Assembly: GCF_001722335.1 (NCBI RefSeq)
Contig: NZ_MIHA01000001.1
Coordinates: forward strand, 448,409-512,408
DNA: 64,000 nt
Origin: Mycolicibacterium flavescens
GTDB lineage: Bacteria > Actinomycetota > Actinomycetes > Mycobacteriales > Mycobacteriaceae
Reading direction: 5' to 3'
Shown: piece after piece, positions 62,527-64,000 of the stretch
Numbering within the stretch: the first letter of the stretch is position 1
How the letters are laid out: every line of letters begins with the position of its first letter
Program-made: the position numbers and the translations under genes
Notes under the pieces: model-generated
The model's database searches: none
What the model was told of the DNA's origin: nothing
The model's input: the letters and a program-made list of their open reading frames with translations, nothing else

Positions 62527-64000
62527 ATGACGCAGACCGCTGACACCGGGGCGGGCACCGACGTCGAGATGGTGACGCTGACGATCGACGGCGTGGAGGT
62601 CAGCGTGCCCAAGGGCACGTTGGTGATCCGGGCCGCCGAACTCATCGGGATCCAGATCCCGCGGTTCTGCGACCATCCGCTGCTCGACCCGGTGGGCGCC
62701 TGCCGCCAGTGTCTCGTCGAGGTCGAAGGTCAGCGCAAGCCGATGGCGTCGTGCACCATCACCTGCACACCGGACATGGTGGTGCGCACGCAACTCACGT
62801 CGCCGGAGGCCGACAAGGCGCAGCAGGGCGTGATGGAACTGCTGCTGATCAACCACCCACTGGACTGCCCGGTCTGCGACAAGGGCGGCGAATGCCCGCT
62901 GCAGAACCAGGCGATGTCCCACGGGCGCGCCGAGACCCGCTTCGAAGACGTCAAACGCACGTTCCCCAAACCGATCAACATCTCCTCGCAGGTGCTGCTG
63001 GACCGCGAACGCTGCGTACTGTGCGCGCGCTGCACCCGCTTCTCCGAACAGATCGCCGGCGACCCGTTCATCGACCTGCTCGAACGCGGCGCGCTGCAGC
63101 AGGTCGGGATCGCGCCGGGTGAGCCGTTCCAGTCGTACTTCTCCGGCAACACCGTGCAGATCTGCCCGGTCGGCGCGCTCACCGGCGCCGCCTACCGGTT
63201 CCGCGCCCGCCCGTTCGACCTGGTGTCGAGCCCGAGCGTGTGCGAACACTGCGCGTCGGGCTGCGCGCAGCGCACCGACCACCGGCGCGGAAAGGTCATG
63301 CGCCGGTTGGCCGGTGACGACCCGCAGGTCAACGAGGAATGGAACTGCGACAAGGGCCGCTGGGCGTTCACCTACACCACACAGGGTGACCGCATCACCA
63401 CCCCGCTGCTGCGTGACGACGACGGCAAGCTGCGCCCGGCGTCCTGGTCCGAGGCGCTCGCGGTGGCCGGCAAGGGGTTGGCGGCGGCCAGCGGCAGCGC
63501 CGGTGTGCTCGTCGGCGGTCGCGTCACCGTCGAGGACGCCTACGCATACGCCAAGTTCGCCCGGATCGTCCTCGACACCAACGACATCGACTTCCGCGCC
63601 CGCGCGCACAGCGCCGAGGAGGCCGAGTTCCTGGCCGCCACGGTGGCCGGGCAGCCGATGACCGTCACCTACGCCGACCTCGAGAATGCGCCCGCGGTGC
63701 TGCTGGCCGGTTTCGAGCCCGAGGAGGAGTCCCCGATCGTCTTCCTGCGGCTGCGCAAAGCGGTCCGCAAGAAGGGCCTGCAGGTGATCGCGGTCGCGCC
63801 GTTTGCGACCCGCAGCCTGACCAAGCTGCGCGGCCGACTGGTCGCCGCGGCGCCGGGCGCCGAGGCGAGAGCGCTCGACGACCTCACCGAGGACCCGCAG
63901 CTCCGGCTGCCCGGGGCGGTGATCCTGGTCGGTGAGCGGCTGGCCACCTCACCCGGAGCGCTTTCGGCGGCAAGCAGATTGGCCGCGGCCACCGGTGCCC
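62527..64000 (+). CDS. nuoG: NADH-quinone oxidoreductase subunit G (3' truncated by window)
   Basis: 491 codons seen. Iron-sulfur ligands: [20 protein letters not shown] ([2Fe-2S] N1b), [20 protein letters not shown] (His-Cys3, N5), [10 protein letters not shown] and CPVGAL (N4), CEHCASGC and CDKGRW (N7 site). The molybdopterin-like domain begins after about residue 270. ATG 62527 has GAGAGGGGGAT upstream. An ATG at 62493 opens only a 16-codon frame. The remaining third of the gene and nuoH-N should follow. Confidence 0.97.
   Translation, partial: MTQTADTGAGTDVEMVTLTIDGVEVSVPKGTLVIRAAELIGIQIPRFCDHPLLDPVGACRQCLVEVEGQRKPMASCTITCTPDMVVRTQLTSPEADKAQQGVMELLLINHPLDCPVCDKGGECPLQNQAMSHGRAETRFEDVKRTFPKPINISSQVLLDRERCVLCARCTRFSEQIAGDPFIDLLERGALQQVGIAPGEPFQSYFSGNTVQICPVGALTGAAYRFRARPFDLVSSPSVCEHCASGCAQRTDHRRGKVMRRLAGDDPQVNEEWNCDKGRWAFTYTTQGDRITTPLLRDDDGKLRPASWSEALAVAGKGLAAASGSAGVLVGGRVTVEDAYAYAKFARIVLDTNDIDFRARAHSAEEAEFLAATVAGQPMTVTYADLENAPAVLLAGFEPEEESPIVFLRLRKAVRKKGLQVIAVAPFATRSLTKLRGRLVAAAPGAEARALDDLTEDPQLRLPGAVILVGERLATSPGALSAASRLAAATGA

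Noticed and set aside
62493..62543. Alternative nuoG start or tiny gene at ATG 62493
   Set aside because: It overlaps the nuoF stop but closes after 16 codons in another frame; nuoG starts at 62527.
61375..63609. 744-codon open frame on the minus strand
   Set aside because: Antisense to nuoF and nuoG, whose iron-sulfur motifs are unambiguous.

Overview
The window is a high-GC stretch of an actinomycete chromosome, almost certainly a non-tuberculous, probably fast-growing Mycolicibacterium/Mycobacterium. The evidence is an antigen 85 mycolyltransferase, a mycobacterial tmRNA with the tag ADSNQRDYALAA, and two blocks in M. tuberculosis-like order: prfB / MscS / Rv3103c-like / ftsE / ftsX / smpB / ssrA beside fprA, and hisN / fadE24 / fadE23 ... 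Rv3143-like / nuoA-G. Mycobacterial regulatory signals (IdeR-like and DosR-like boxes, leaderless promoters with TANNNT -10 elements) support this. I see no insertion sequence, prophage, CRISPR array or tRNA gene.

Layout. 1-5.2 kb: envelope and metabolic singletons (partial secreted acidic protein, secreted esterase, GAF protein, APC permease, DUF4185 protein). 5.2-10.8 kb: a stress-signalling cluster on the minus strand: PAS-ANTAR protein, STAS protein, a 1384-residue histidine kinase/receiver/SpoIIE phosphatase/RsbW-like kinase fusion, and a second STAS protein. 11.4-13 kb: a secreted acidic-tailed protein whose promoter carries a 17/19 match to the IdeR iron box. 13-20 kb: amidohydrolase, Rieske oxygenase with its TetR regulator and a perfect palindromic operator, a two-domain FadE and a short-chain epimerase. 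20.2-25.9 kb: FMN-binding and universal stress proteins under DosR-like boxes, three SDRs, a TerC protein. 26-31.4 kb: DUF4189 protein, lipoprotein serine hydrolase, Tat-exported Rv2525c-like protein, VOC protein, TesB thioesterase, another SDR.

31.5-40 kb: translation-rescue and cell-division block (ssrA, smpB, ftsX, ftsE, MscS, prfB, fprA). Directly after smpB a DMT transporter has no ATG/GTG/TTG start but a CTG in a CTGA overlap. 40.3-43.8 kb: hisN, fadE24, fadE23. 44-45 kb: antigen 85.

45.2-55.2 kb is an apparently inserted catabolic island between fadE23 and the nuo region. Its first half encodes an HsaA-like flavin monooxygenase/dehydrogenase, a Ddn-like F420 protein, a homogentisate-dioxygenase-like cupin, an alpha/beta hydrolase, a class III CoA-transferase and an HMG-CoA-lyase-like enzyme. 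Its second half (TetR, acyl-CoA dehydrogenase, APH-type kinase, DUF6285) resembles the LvaC-LvaA-LvaB 4-hydroxyacyl-CoA kinase/dehydratase set. 55.1-57.2 kb: methyltransferase with a MerR/SoxR-type box, NTF2-like protein, YceI protein and a degenerate receiver protein. 57.4-64 kb: nuoA-nuoG (complex I), nuoG running off the end.

The most novel candidates are the catabolic island with its Lva-like module and two unassigned operators, the IdeR-box surface protein, and the seven-domain partner-switching protein.
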